A DNA stretch of 64,000 nt from Cristatella mucedo (GCA_009760855.2 WPIO01000002.1:14916001-14980000); one strand, 5' to 3'; positions 24,130 to 35,569 are shown, counted from the first letter of the stretch. The notes: generated from the letters alone by a model not told the origin. Made by a program: numbers and translations.

Positions 24130-24920
24130 GACATATGCTGTATCGGAAGCACGGCCAAATTTGTATTTGAACATACACAATGTCAACAAGCATAACATTG
24201 TTAGAGAGCTTGAGATCATGCTTTAAGGATTAATACTTAAAAAATAAACCTTGCAAGCAAATTTCAGTCAAGCTCATAACTAATCACTAGACAGAGACAG
24301 CACCACTGAGCATGCGTTGCAGCATTCTCAGAAACATTGACTTGGATCATGGTAGGATCACTTTGATAGCTTGACTCAGCTGCATTTGGTACATTAATCA
24401 CTGCTTTATTTCCTATCGCCTTGTCTAGGTATTGCTGGCACAGCTCTGCATTATGTCAGACCTACCACAGTGAATGATTGCTGAGCAAAGGTATTACCGG
24501 CCAAGGATATTCGGTGTTTTTGAACCACGTGGTACCCTTCGGATATGTTCTAGGTTACCTTGCTGTCACTATTTAAGATGACAGCACCTTTCTCCTTAAC
24601 TCCATGCAGTCGCTCTTGCCGAAATTTACACGAGAGTGGCTTACATTGAGTAAATACAGATAAGGCCAACCTGATAACTATGGGCAAACCTAGTGTTACT
24701 TCAACCAGAATCTCCCCAGTAGTTCCAACAAGAAATAGTGGCCTTCTGTTCGAAAAAAGGGGCCACTAGAGGATCACAACTCACTGGCCAGTGAAGCCTG
24801 CAGATCTGAATAATACATCCAAGATTTGAGGACATTTACATAAAGGCACCAAAAGTTAGTGCGTTTGCAGCATTCAGCCTAACCTTATGGAACTCCTTCC
24901 GTGAAGATCTTCCTGCTTTG
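24130..24920. other. Intron sequence, no recognisable feature
   Basis: No exon-like open segment with splice sites and no repeat family match. Confidence 0.45.
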
Positions 24921-24921
24921 G

Positions 24922-25005
24922 CAATAATAATATTGCACTTGATAAAGCGCCCTCAGAGAACTTAATCTCTTTCTAGGCGCTTTACATTTGCTGCAAAGTG
25001 ATACG
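24922..25005 (-). mobile_element. LINE family A, 3' tail only
   Basis: ataataatattgcacttgat followed by aaagcgccctcagagaactt, aatctctttctaggcgcttt and acatttgctgcaaag. The hairpin is intact. Confidence 0.75.
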
Positions 25006-25049
25006 CAATAGAATAGTAAGTACAGAGCTTGCAGATAATTCAAAGGGAG

Positions 25050-25545
25050 CAGCTAGGCTTCTCAGTTGTGAATGTCACAACGTCCAAATTGCACCACTTT
25101 TCTCTGCAATTCACTGGCTTTCAATAAAGCGGAACATAGACGTAAAGACATAGTATGTATTGTACTATTGATTCATTCTCCTGCTCAGATATGTCATCCA
25201 CTTGAGCCCTCGAACCCTCCTGGCCCTTATCATCAGGGTTCGGCTGCTTATCACTCAACAAACCCACATCCCTCACTAGTTATGTGCCCGAAGCCTAAAG
25301 CCTTCACCCTGGAATCACATTACGACATACCTTAGCTTGATGGGATTTACAAAGATACCAAAAACCCACTTGTTCCTAAAGCAATGTTCTGTCCATGGCC
25401 ACGTATATTGATTGTCCTTTATGCACTAATGCCTGTTGCAATCGTGCATGCTATAATCATTAATAAGCTTACATGTTTCATTTAGGATTGCCTGAAGTGC
25501 CTTGTTAGAGATATTAAATCTCTTAGGATGCTACTATTATTATAA
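25050..25545 (+). mobile_element. LINE family A, decayed C-terminal fragment
   Basis: Matches the order of the 21.4-kb copy: cacaacgtccaaattgcacc, actggctttcaataaagcgg, a Pro-rich decayed middle, then aagtgccttgttagagatat, taaatctcttaggatgct and ATT repeats. Confidence 0.5.
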
Positions 25546-26017
25546 TCATGGGCTAACACCAAGGTCGCAAAGACCACGTTCTGAAGCAACTTCAACTTTC
25601 AAGGACCGATCTCCAGACGACTTGACAGTTAACAGTCACCATGACATGAGCAAGCCTAAACGGCACGAGAGGCAGTCACGATCAAGTGCCAGCATTTGGT
25701 TTTTTAAACTAAGTTGTGGTTAACTTTTTTTTTAAGCTCGGGCACATTCTGAGAAAGGGAATTTTAAATGCGAACTAAATACCTAAATTTCTAAAGCAAT
25801 GCCGGAGCAATGCACTGGGCTGTCAATTTTCACAGCAGCCGCCCACCTTTGTTGTGATCTACCCCGCCCCTTCAGTCCTTCACAGAGACCAAGCAATAGA
25901 CCTTCGGCAATAACCGAACACCTTAGCAGTGACTATTCACCTACACGGATAACGGAAGCTCTCACACAAGCCAACGGCCAAAGACAGATGCATACGCAGT
26001 CAAATAATAGCACGAGT

Positions 26018-26076
26018 AATAATAATAATAATAATAATAATATTGCACTTGATAAAGCGCCCTCAGAGAACTTAAT
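26018..26076 (-). mobile_element. LINE family A, minimal tail fragment
   Basis: Ten or so ATA/AAT repeats followed by attgcacttgataaagcgcc and ctcagagaacttaat; only half the hairpin is present. The Asn-repeat frame reading through it is spurious. Confidence 0.65.
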
Positions 26077-26429
26077 GATGATCCTGCCTACCTCCCACGC
26101 TAAGACGAGACATCATCTCCGTCTTTTCTTTGCCACAATTTTAGTTTGCAAGTTTGCAGCATTTAAGAAGTCTATAACTATACACTTCGCACTAGCTAGA
26201 AAGGAAGCACATTAGCTCAATATAATCAATTATCCAGGGTACCTAATTAATTGGCAAAGTAAGAACTACCCTATCATCAGCACAGGAATGCTTTTCAGGT
26301 ATAGGTAAATTGACCTGCTTGGTCTCGTGTTCGTCAACAGCCATTCTCTTATTTGCATGATCCTGCACAGTTTCACACTAAACCGTCGTCTTGGCCTCGA
26401 GTTTCAAGTGAGAATATAATCACTGTAAC

Positions 26430-26910
26430 TTCACAAAGACATAAAGACTATTTGGGTGTTACGCGTGAGAGTTTTGTACAGGGCACTCACAGCCTAAGCT
26501 GCTTTCGGTACGCATTCGGTAGCCAACAGACATCGTCTCACGCAACAAAGAGAAAGTGAGAAGCATGGCTGAGTCATGAGAGCAGTTGAGATAGAGAGTA
26601 GCAGAGCAGTAGTTCAGAACTGCTGGGGAAATGTGCTATAGTCAGCAGCGAGAGAGGAGTTATCGTTGCGTAAGAATTGTGGAAGTGAATTCTGCAGTCT
26701 AGGACCAGTACAGCAAAAGCTTCTGTGACCACCGGTCTTTTAGCAGGGCAGCAGTTCAGCTAGGTATGAAAGACCCAAGCCGTGCCTGGCCTTTCGGGTC
26801 AGCATAAGAACTTTCTGTGTATCCTTTGATCAACCGATGGCCATCCAAGCTCTTTCAGCAAAGGAGACACATGGTCAAACTTTGGGGATTTGCAAACTAG
26901 GTTTTCAACC
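26430..26910 (-). mobile_element. LINE family C, 3'-terminal fragment
   Basis: Shares ctttcggta and gccaacagacatcg, aacaaagagaaagtgagaag, tgcgtaagaattgtgg, agcttctgtgacc and gacacatggtcaaac with the 18.8- and 55.6-kb copies. Reverse orientation of a CR1-like element. Confidence 0.5.
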
Positions 26911-27354
26911 ATATTTACTTTTAGTTAAACACATGTCAAAACTCGCAAGGTTCACACTTGACTTCCCTAAACAAGAAAGGCTTGTATAAGTACCACATTT
27001 AGTAGCACAAATTTGGCTGTCATCTGTAGCCAAAGCTATGGCAAGTATAAAAAAACTGCAGCAAAAACAAAAAACCAGAGGAGGCAGGCCAGTCGCATTG
27101 AGCCATACCACTAAATTTATAGGAGCTAGCAAGCACTTTGCAACATAATCCTTCTGATAGCCCAGCTTCACAATCGTAACTACCAGGTATAGAAATTCGT
27201 TCAGGCAACAAGGACGGTTCGTGGCAGCAGACGGTCAGATGGCATGGCACATCATACAAACATATGCCGTGCATATGCAGCAAACTCCATGTGCATGCTG
27301 GTCCTAATTTATAGAACCTAATTTCTGCTAAAAATTTTTAGATGTTAAGCCTAC

Positions 27355-27564
27355 CTTCACACGAGGCACTGTGAACGAAACAGGTTCTATCGAAGTCGAT
27401 GTTAGGCGGCAAGCCTTAGCGAACTCAACAACAGCAACGTTGAGGCTTTTCTTAGAGAAAAAGCCCATGGCCTGGTGTGGCGCTTTCCCGGCTGCATAAC
27501 TCGGCAAAGGCAGTATGCTCGGTTCTTCATTGCATATTTCGTATGCATATACTGTTGTGTCCCC
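27355..27564 (-). CDS. CORO7: Coronin-7 exon: end of second propeller
   Basis: Acceptor ccattttttggtag and donor GTGAAG|gtaggc. The 70 codons read GDTTVYAYEICNEEPSILPL, continue PSYAAGKAPHQAMGFFSKKS and LNVAVVEFAKACRLTSTSIE, and end PVSFTVPRVK. Human CORO7 has GDTRVFLYELLPES, then PHKGLVLLPK and SSLEPVAFRLPRVRK in the same order. The exon covers the last propeller blade and the conserved PVxFxVPR motif. Phase 0 at both ends, joining TGR of the upstream exon to GDTT and PRVK to MDYFQDD. Confidence 0.93.
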
Positions 27565-27719
27565 CTACCAAAAAATGGTCAGAACCACAATAACTTGCAA
27601 ATGAACAGGATTCTTCACGTCAGAGAATTGCAGCTTATACAGACTAAGAAAAGCAAAGATAAGACGATTACATGGCCAAATAATTTTAAGGTTCGGCATT
27701 TTGAAAACAAGCATTAATA

Positions 27720-28570
27720 TCAGGCAACAAGTTTTGACAAAGCAAGCATTTTGGGTCACACTTCCCATGCCTGGCAGGTCACAGAGGTCATTCAACCTAG
27801 CAGTCATGAAAACTAGTGTCATTCGAAAGATGTGCGACCAAACCTTCCAGGCTGGTTCAGCCAGCACCACACCCGTGACGTCAGCCTGTAATCTAGGCAT
27901 ACTATTCCAAAATGACTAGCAAATAGATGAACATTATTCCTTCACTGTCAAATCGATCTACTTTCAGCTAAGGAACGATGCTAAAATCAGGGCTTGCTTA
28001 GATAAGAGAAGGTCAGCCAAAATAGCGTTTGTGAATAACATCTAGATTTTATTGCATTTCCCTTTAATTTTTTAATTCTGGCCCATGCATCTCCAATTGC
28101 AGCAGCGCTGGTCGGCTTGCCTGGTTCCTCGTCAAAGGTGCAGCTTCCACATTAACCCAACTCTGCGTGAGCTTTACTGGCATCAAGCATCGCATCAATT
28201 TCAAGATCTGCCAACTGGCTTACAGATCGCTTCAATCGTTCACACCAACTTAACTATCCGACCTGCTTCCTCCCCCAGTGTGCTCTGGCACCACCACCAC
28301 CTGCTCCTCAGCATGTTTATGTCCCTCTTTCTGTATCTTGCACCAAGTTGAAATCTTTTGCTGATCAAGCCGTCAGCTTGGATGCACCGAAAGTCTGGAA
28401 CTTGCTCTCGCCTATGGTTACTACCGCTGATTAATAACCTTGCATCTTGTATGCCAGCTGACGATGATCTGTTCCGGAAAGCTTTTCCTTGGCCCCAGTG
28501 AATGTAATACATTCTCTTGGAGCGCTAGTCAGATGACCTAAGTCAGATGACCTATTATTATTAGTATTTT
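27720..28570 (+). mobile_element. LINE family B (CR1-like), 3' half
   Basis: Broken frames encode AGSASTTPVTSACNLGILFQ (the segment before the thumb), SCLVPRQRCSFHINPTLREL YWHQASHQF near 28.1 kb, and a Pro/Leu-rich C-terminal block with the LDAPKVWN-type motif near 28.38 kb. It ends near gatgacctattattattag. It differs from family A in the LSMFMSLFLYL and gcaccaccaccacctgctcc part, which is shared with 38.2 and 59.1 kb. Confidence 0.55.
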
Positions 28571-28574
28571 GGGC

Positions 28575-29860
28575 ACTTCACCAGTCCGAATTCTATATCC
28601 TACTAAAGTGTACCAGTACGTCCTAATCATACCGTGGCTTAAGCACAAATGTAATTGCATCACGAATTTACCATGATACAAGATATGAAAGGTCCTGGAT
28701 TAGTACAACAAACAAGTACACCGGTAGCATATGCATACTTTATGCACACCAGGTTATACTCGTGTGTACCCAAGCATAGACAAATACACACGTTATGCTC
28801 ATTTTAGTCATGCCTTTGTGATATACTATTTCTTCACAGCAAAATAAAGATAAGGCAAAAGTTAATCATATCTTTCATTAGTTGTAACGCTTAACACAAT
28901 AACGGCATACTGTTGCTACATCTATATTTCTTCTTGACTGCTAAAACAATCGCATTGTATGCATCATTCAAGTTAACATGAAGTAATTCGTGCAATACTT
29001 AGCGATTATTTATTTATTTGCACATTATTTAGACACTTCAGACTACAACCAGGGCATAAACATTGGACTTGGAATTTGTTTGAGCATCCTCAGAAGTTTC
29101 TAGAGAAGTATGATAGCTGAACCTCTAGATGTGGAACTCTATAGGGTTTTGCCGAATATATGAGAAGGAATTTAGTAGACTGTACGGGAAAATGCAACCA
29201 CAGTTTTCGAATTCAGATGTCAGATAAAAAGAGACTCCTACTACATGGGTATGGCACCACAGTAAATTGTGGATGTCAGCAACAGTGTCAGCCTATGGTG
29301 GATCAACCATCTCAGTGGTGCATCTACTGCTAGGAAGTTAATCCCCTGCATTGATAATTTCTTACCATCCAAACAGCTGACACACTATGAGCACCCGTTT
29401 GTCACGTTTGCTGACCTCTATCATGGACAACCCCTTTGGGTTAACATTGGAAAATTTGAACGACTGCATCCCAGCTATCTGTGAGCGCCGTGCAGATCCT
29501 AGACTATCAAGAAAATGATATCACACAGTGACAATTATGCAATAAGGATTTCACTACGGGACCTTTCCGTCAATCAGGTCGGTGGTTGAGACGGCGGAAA
29601 GCTCCTACCCGTGATACGACGTCCAAAGCCGACGAAAAGATCGGTTTACGGCTTTGCTATCACAAAACAATTGACCATAGCTCGAAGAGAAGCTATGCAA
29701 GGGGAGAAGCAATACAATTTTTGGTGCGGTATTGTCGGTTCCTTAAAGCGATCACCCATCACTGGAGCAGACACAAAAAAAGAGTTCAATAACCTCGAAC
29801 AAAATGACATGGCTCTGAAGTCACAAACATTAAAATGACTAGATTTCCTTTGATCCCGAG
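28575..29860. other. Intron sequence, no supportable feature
   Basis: Several short open frames on both strands, none with splice context or family match. A minus-strand stretch at 29.35-29.49 kb between an AG and a GT looked exon-like but does not match coronin-7. Confidence 0.4.
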
Positions 29861-29867
29861 ACTTCAT

Positions 29868-29945
29868 CAAATGTAAAGCGCCTAGAAAGAGATTGAGTTC
29901 TCTGAGGGCGCTTTATCAAGTGTATTATTAGTATTACTTTTATTA
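29868..29945 (+). mobile_element. LINE family A, 3' tail only
   Basis: atcaaatgtaaagcgcctag, aaagagattgagttctctga, gggcgctttatcaagtgtat and ATT repeats. Consensus-like hairpin. Confidence 0.75.
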
Positions 29946-30085
29946 TTTGTCGCGAAATGTAACACTATATGCACCATAGGCAACCACGAAAAATACGACA
30001 GTTATTGGCAAAAGCTGTCACCGAGTCTATATAATACAAACATGGCTCGCCGGCCTTGCTGACCGGAATACATGTATCCACTTAC

Positions 30086-30221
30086 ACGGCCAGTTAACAG
30101 TACAACAGAGTTGTCAGCTTCATAATAGGGAACCAGCACAGACGTTGCACTATCCACGTCCATAGTGCACAAGGGCATTGCAAGATTTGCGTCGTAGAGC
30201 GCCAGCAGTCGTCGACCATGT
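30086..30221 (-). CDS. CORO7: Coronin-7 exon: second propeller, late blade
   Basis: Acceptor ccatttttgcag and donor GGCCGT|gtaagt. It encodes HGRRLLALYDANLAMPLCTM, then DVDSATSVLVPYYEADNSVV and LLTGR. Human CORO7 reads SERQLLLYEAEAL, LDVAPSTLLPSYD and TGLVLLTGKG here. The exon is 136 bp: one base closes a codon from the previous exon, then 45 full codons follow, ending in phase 0. YYEAD stands where other coronins have YDPD, and LLTG(R/K)GD is split by the intron. Confidence 0.92.
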
Positions 30222-30346
30222 CTGCAAAAATGGTTATTGCAACTAGGTTATGAGCGAGAATGCCAATGCACAACTTGTAGTTTCGTGCATGCAATCTTTA
30301 ATAATTAAAGCAAGAAAGTTCGCCACGTGACAAGACGACCGCTTGC

Positions 30347-30356
30347 GGGGGGGGGG
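30347..30356. repeat. Poly-G run
   Basis: Ten consecutive G in a locally GC-rich stretch. Similar runs of G or C occur near 23325, 35610 and 35698 and may be error-prone in assembly. Confidence 0.8.
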
Positions 30357-30480
30357 CCACACGGCGCGTAGCAAGATGGCACACTTCCGTCAAGCAGCAA
30401 GACGGTGCAGCATTGTCTTCCGTGATAGAACTGCTGCGCTCGTGACGCTTACTACGTCGAGCTTGCAGCTACGAAAGAAA

Positions 30481-30536
30481 AGCCTCCCAGCAGGCATTTT
30501 ACATGATGCATCGTGTAAAACGCCTGCTGGGAGGCT
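30481..30536. repeat. 56-bp near-perfect palindrome
   Basis: Left arm agcctcccagcaggcatttt acatgatg and right arm catcgtgtaaaacgcctgct gggaggct are reverse complements over 28 bp with two mismatches and no loop. At DNA level it can form a cruciform; as RNA, a long hairpin. It lies inside a coronin-7 intron, just outside the exon at 30.1-30.2 kb, in a small GC-rich patch. Function unknown. Confidence 0.9.
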
Positions 30537-30984
30537 GAGACATTGCGAAGCCTAGCGTGCACACCTGCTAGTATAGCATTACTAATAGTATAGTACTTTA
30601 CTTGTTAGTATAGTCCTTGCTAATAAAATAGCATTAAAGATAGCGTGCTGGCACCGAACAAACATTCCAAAATTGTCCAGTCATCCACAGAGCAACTGTT
30701 GAGATGCAGTGCTAAAGCTTGATTCGTCAACAAGTCTCCTGGTGAACCAACATCTTAACCTACACCGTATAATTGTAACTTTCTTTTATTTTAATGAAGT
30801 TGCCAACACTAGTGCAGAAGCATTCGATCAGAAAGTATAAGTTCAGCTACCGAATATATCAGTAACTTACAAATACAAAAAGATCGACAACCGTCTGCCG
30901 AGGCATTGAGTGCAGAAAACTCGTGTCTCGATTGGTGAACGATATTGAAACCTTCTGCTTTTCCACGTCAGTGCAATACCACGT

Positions 30985-31045
30985 AAACTTAAGTGCCCAG
31001 AAAGAGATTAAGTTCTCGGTAAGCTCCACACAAATGATTATTATC
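30985..31045 (+). mobile_element. LINE family A, 3' tail, diverged
   Basis: aagtgcccagaaagagatta, agttctcggtaagctccaca, then ATTATTATC. The right outer stem has decayed. Confidence 0.55.
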
Positions 31046-31111
31046 ATTACACAGACTCTCTTCTCCTGCTCTCAACACAAAGCTTAACGACTCGGCTTTA
31101 ACTGGCCATTT

Positions 31112-31290
31112 GGTGAGCCGTGATGGCACACACTAGGTAAGGCCGTTGCTTTTCACGACCTCGGTCCCGAAGTCGTCGGTTCAAACCCTGCAGTGTACAA
31201 TCCTTTAATGCTACTGCAAGCGGTGGTAATAGTCGTAGAGGCTCTTTTTTTTGCTATACAAAAGAGGCTGTTGAATTAGCTCGTACTTTT
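31112..31290 (+). mobile_element. tRNA-derived SINE copy
   Basis: gtgagccgtgatggcacaca at the A box, cctcggtcccgaagtcgtcg, B box gttcaaaccc, then tactgcaagcggtggtaata, gctatacaaaagaggctgtt and gaattagctcgtactttttt. Good full-length copy. Confidence 0.8.
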
Positions 31291-31299
31291 TTCATTTAC

Positions 31300-32228
31300 G
31301 TGCTCGAACCAGCTCTGCTATGCTGCCCCCCAATGTAGGAATATATTTTTAACTGCAAGTTGGGTGCCGAGCTGCAACTACATCTGCTAGGTCCAAAAAG
31401 GAAATATCCGAAAATGGATAGGGCCAGAGTCGGTCATGTTTTGCAATTTCGGCGAAAAGTAACAACAAACTGGCAAGGATTACCCGGGTCCTCGTGAAAA
31501 TGCCGGGTGTGAGGTGCCAAGGCATGCTTGACCAAATGCATTTCTTGATGTAGCTTAAGACAAGAGTAGAGAGGGCAAGAAGAGATTATAGCTTAGTATA
31601 AAGAGTCACATGGCTAAACTGTCATGGGCAGTCAGTCACAAATTACGCTGAAGATTAGTTGGTAAGCATAGATCTCGAAGGTTTGCAGAGCTCCTATCGG
31701 CCAAAATGTCCCAGACTGCAGCTGGATTGTGTTTTATTCCCGAGTGCCAACTTGGATGCCTACTATTTTGCATCGACGATGACTGCTTAGCATATAGCAA
31801 TTTATTTCGGTGCGAGAAAATACACGACGACTTTGCAAAGACTTTGGAAATGTTTACCCTTATTTTGGAAATGGGGGCACAGATTTCGTGCTGATGTTAC
31901 CCATTCGTAAAACGGCTGATTTTCAGAATAATGTTGAGTACTGCAGAGGCGACCCAAATGCGGTGAATCCTGATGCCACTTGTGGGGCGGCTGTATCAAT
32001 AAATGAGCCCAAGACAACACGGCCTCTGACCGGGTCAGTCTTAAAACATGGAGTATGAATGGTTGTTATAATAGCATCACCGTTTAAGTCTTTACAGCTG
32101 AATAACTAAACAATCATAGCGATGTAAAATGTAAACACCGCCCAGCCCGATAGCGGTTAAGAACGAATCAAGGCAAAGAGCACGATCACCTGTCAAAAGC
32201 TGCAACAAGAAGAGACTTGTCGTCCCGG
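31300..32228. other. Intron sequence, no recognisable feature
   Basis: Overlapping antisense open frames around 31.7-32.05 kb show no family signal. Confidence 0.4.
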
Positions 32229-32230
32229 AC

Positions 32231-32275
32231 CCATTGAATCCTTCCACCACGAAATCCGGATGGTCCCGAAAACTC
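32231..32275 (-). CDS. CORO7: Coronin-7 45-nt exon: second propeller
   Basis: Strong acceptor cactgtctgccatcattgtag. Reading SFRDHPDFVVEGFN, it aligns to WVCDGRCLLVSGFD of human CORO7, with the GF(D/N) motif preserved and equal spacing. The donor is unusual (AATGG|gtccgg, not gtaagt). It was chosen because it ends in phase 2, exactly what the next exon at 30,221 requires, and restores GFNG-HGRR in place of GFDSQSERQ. If the true donor were elsewhere the reading would run into non-homologous residues. Supported by homology and phase, weakened by the poor donor. Confidence 0.6.
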
Positions 32276-32734
32276 CTACAATGATGGCAGACAGTGAAAA
32301 GTATTACTACTGCTAAGATAAAAAACACGCAAAGAAAGAATTGGAAAGTTACAGAAGGTTGAGATAAAACTTATGCCAGGCATGCGAATCTCTATGGTGA
32401 CTCCCAGGGTGGGCAGCCTATGGAGGCCTCACTGAGTTCTCATCGCCTTACACACCAACTGGCAGCCACGCACAGAAGAAGAATGCCAACGAATGCAACG
32501 AGACCAACATGGTTGAGATATGCTGGGGCCGATAACATGCCACCAACATCCAGTGTTCGCACTGGTAGAGCCCAGCCAGCAAACCTCGAAGACACTATGG
32601 TGATGCAGCAGCAGCATGACACTCAAGTCTGCCCGTTTTCAGCCACGTAGCACTGTGGCAATTCGAGCCTGCTCAGAACGGGAAACTAAATCCGCGTTAA
32701 TCTATGTATTTATAAGATCCTGTCTTGACTTAAT

Positions 32735-34022
32735 AATAATGCACTTGATAAAGCAACCCCAGAGAACTCAATCTCTTTCGAGGTGCTTTACATTTGCTGC
32801 AAAGGGAACCGCGACTGAATGGTGAGTGATATCATGCTTGATAAACAACATGAATAACATGGTTAGGGGTGACATGCACAGGGTCAGCAGGCAAGTGTGG
32901 TTCTGGCAGCATGCAGTGTCAGCAGGCATAGGCACATGAAGGACGAATCACAGGGATCCACTAAACGCTGTCCTGAATAGGTGTTTTCGAGTTCTTTTTA
33001 AATGTGGTCAAGTCATGGGATGTTCTGACGCAAGTCAGGAGAGAGTTCCAAGCTTTGGGAGCATACGAATTTGATGCACGGTCTCCAAAGGATTTGAGGT
33101 TTATTCGAAGTATTGGTAAACTGTTGGATTCCGAAAAGCAGGTGGTACGATGCTTGGCATGATGGAGGAATAGATCTGAGAGATAGGCTGGAGCCAAAGA
33201 ACGAAGTGATCTAAAAGTGAGCAACAAAACCTTGAAGTCGATTCGTTGCTTAACTGGGAGCCAGTGCAGGTCGGCGAGAAGTGGTGTGATGTGGCAACTG
33301 CGATGCTCACGACAGACAAGCCTAGCTGCAGAGTTTTGCACCAGCTGTAATCGCCTAATTCCACATGCCGGTAGGCCAGCAAGCAGAGAGTCACAGAAGT
33401 CAAGTCGGGATGTGACAAATGCATGGACCAACTTAGACGTGGTATCCTTATCTAAACAAGCCCAAATTGTAGCAATGTTATGTAGCTGCAAGTAGGCAGA
33501 CTTGATTGTGGGGCTGATGTGGTCGGCTAACGAGAGGTCACTTTTGAACATGAAACCTAGTTTTCGAGCTGACTCAACAGGAGATATGCTGGCAGAGCCA
33601 ATTTTGAGCGTCAGCCTTTCCAATTTCTGAATCCCATTGGGTTTGCCCATAACTAGTAAGTTAGTTTTATCATCGTTTAGTTTAAGAAAATTTGCTGCCA
33701 TCCATGTGTGGATGTCATCAATACATGGAGCAAGTGAGTTGAGAGAATTCGAGGTGCTCGATGGCTGGGAGGGATCAAAGCAAAGGTACAACTGAGTGTC
33801 ATCCGCATAGAAGTGAAAGCCTAGACTGTGCCTGGGCAATCACATCAGCAAGAGGGAGAGTATAAACCGTGAAAAGAACCGGACCTAGCACGGAGCTCTG
33901 AGGTACTCTATATTTCAGAGGCTCCTCGGAGAATCTGTGTCCATTCACGTCAATACTCTGGAGTCTCCCACTGAGATCAGTAACTCGCTGCTCGAATGTC
34001 TTCTGGCCTGTGGAATACGATG
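32735..34022 (-). mobile_element. LINE family A, copy with a 292-codon ORF2 segment
   Basis: The 3' ATT tail and hairpin lie at 32738-32810. An open frame (32,961-33,839) carries the catalytic YADD (33,798-33,809, in GFHFYADDTQLYLCFDPSQP), then CIDDIHTWMAANFLKLNDDK, the thumb, and LHWLPVKQRIDFKVLLLTFR through SWNSLLTCVRTSHDLTTFKK. Just upstream in another frame is the motif-B segment SSVLGPVLFTVYTLPLADVI (33.85-33.92 kb), so a frameshift lies near 33,835. 5'-truncated and inactive, but the best-preserved reverse-transcriptase core here. It encodes no endonuclease. Confidence 0.88.
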
Positions 34023-34023
34023 C

Positions 34024-34600
34024 TAACAGTTGGTGCAAAATTCTGCAGCTACGCTTATCCATAACAAACTTTGCAGTTGCCACATAAAACCACCTCTCAC
34101 TCATGTGAACTGGGTAATCAGTTCAAAGCCTATCGACTATAAGGCTGTAGCACTCACTTGCAGGTCTATTACTTCTGTTACACCAGTCCGAGATACTCCC
34201 GAATCTAACTGGGAATCGAACCGCACCCATTTTATCTCATGTCGACTAGTTGTGCATCGAACCTAACTCAAATTATTTGGAGACCGTGCCTTTATTTTAT
34301 ATGCTCCCAAGACGTCACAATAGCCCCTGACATGACAACATTTACAAAGAAGCAAGAAACACACCCAGCATCCTCTCAGCATTTGCTGAGCCCTCATAAG
34401 TGGTCGTTTATATGTGGACTGTTCATGTCACCACTAAACCTGCTAAACCATAAAATGCATGTTGACATTGTGGACGATACCAATAATCATACGGACATGC
34501 TTCCTTAACAGCACACGTAGAGTGCCTAGAAAGAGATTTAATTCTTTGAGGCTGCTTTCAAAAAAGAATTATATTTGTATTCTTAGTATTATTATTTTGG
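34024..34600 (+). mobile_element. LINE family A, 3' fragment, head-to-head with the previous copy
   Basis: Opens with gttggtgcaaaattctgcag (LVQNSAA), HNKLCSCHIKPPLTHVNWV, and continues to the decayed C-terminus and 3' UTR, with hairpin remnant gagtgcctagaaagagattt, aattctttgaggctgcttt near 34.52-34.56 kb. It abuts the minus-strand copy with no spacer, forming an inverted pair. Confidence 0.7.
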
Positions 34601-34604
34601 ATTG

Positions 34605-35565
34605 GCCAAATCGTTAAAACCGTTTCAATACAAGACAGCCCTTGTAGATATGGCAGATAGCTCACAAGATTGCCTGAGGCTCCATTCAAAATGCACATAT
34701 GGTTTTGATATAAGTACATTAAACATTAATGCTGAAATAATAATCGTACGATAACCGAAGATCTTCTTGCAGTGTCAACTGACAGAACCAAAAAAATACA
34801 TAGAACATGATTAATCTAATCATTTTGACTGCTTTTTTCCAACAGTAACTGCTGGGCTTAGCCGGAGAACTGAGCAAATGGCACTGTCAAATTGGCGAAA
34901 GCAAAGTTTTCCAGCTTCTCTGGCCGATCAAAAGTTTTCAAATTATTTACTATATCACCAGTTGGACGAAGTAGTAAGGTCTCACCAAAAACCTGCTTTG
35001 GAAGAGGACAGTGAATAAGAATCCGGATCAGAGCTAAAACAAGAGCAGTCCTGGAACCATGGGATGACACGGTGGTGGTGGTAGCAGATGGAGGCAGGGG
35101 GTCGGGAAGCCTGAATGGGGCACGGCAACAGAATCGGGTCGAGGAATCAATGGGCGAAGACTAATTGAATGCTGTCAAACTGAATGCCAGCAGACTTAAT
35201 TCGAATGACGTTTTTGCATGAGCTAGCCAGCTAGAGGCTTGAACATCTATCTAATGGCAGTTTCACTGACGAGCACCAGGTAAAGCAGCCCACACTGGCT
35301 GCTGCACTAATAACACATAAAATCAACTGGGAGTCCAAGCCTCCTTGAACTGACTGCAAGCACGGACAGCACAGACGCACCTGATTGCTCTCAGGCAGAT
35401 AGGCGCAGGGCGAAGCAAGAAGGGCAAAGTCAGACTAACTAGGGCACTTGTTGCCGACATACCACCAACCACCACAAGCTAGACTTTAACATAATTTGGA
35501 CTCACGGAGCGTACAAGAATGCATGTAGAGGCTAAGCACGTGACTTTGTATATTTTATCAAAATA
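34605..35565. other. Intron sequence, no supportable feature
   Basis: An AG...GT segment at 34.98-35.03 kb has a strong acceptor (tgctcttgttttag), but its only frame of the right phase contains TGA, so it is not the missing coronin-7 exon. Confidence 0.4.
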
Positions 35566-35569
35566 TTAG

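Noticed and set aside
25799-26215. 138-codon frame with poly-Asn
   Set aside because: Runs through an AAT-repeat LINE tail in reverse; no family signal.
29350-29490. Exon-like minus-strand segment ending KRDKRVLIVCQLFGW
   Set aside because: Looked like KGDTRVFLYEL, but the true GDTTVYAYE match is in the exon at 27.56 kb with perfect phase.
34985-35030. 41-nt AG/GT segment of exactly the expected length for the missing exon
   Set aside because: In the required phase the second codon is TGA, and there is no similarity to the expected residues.
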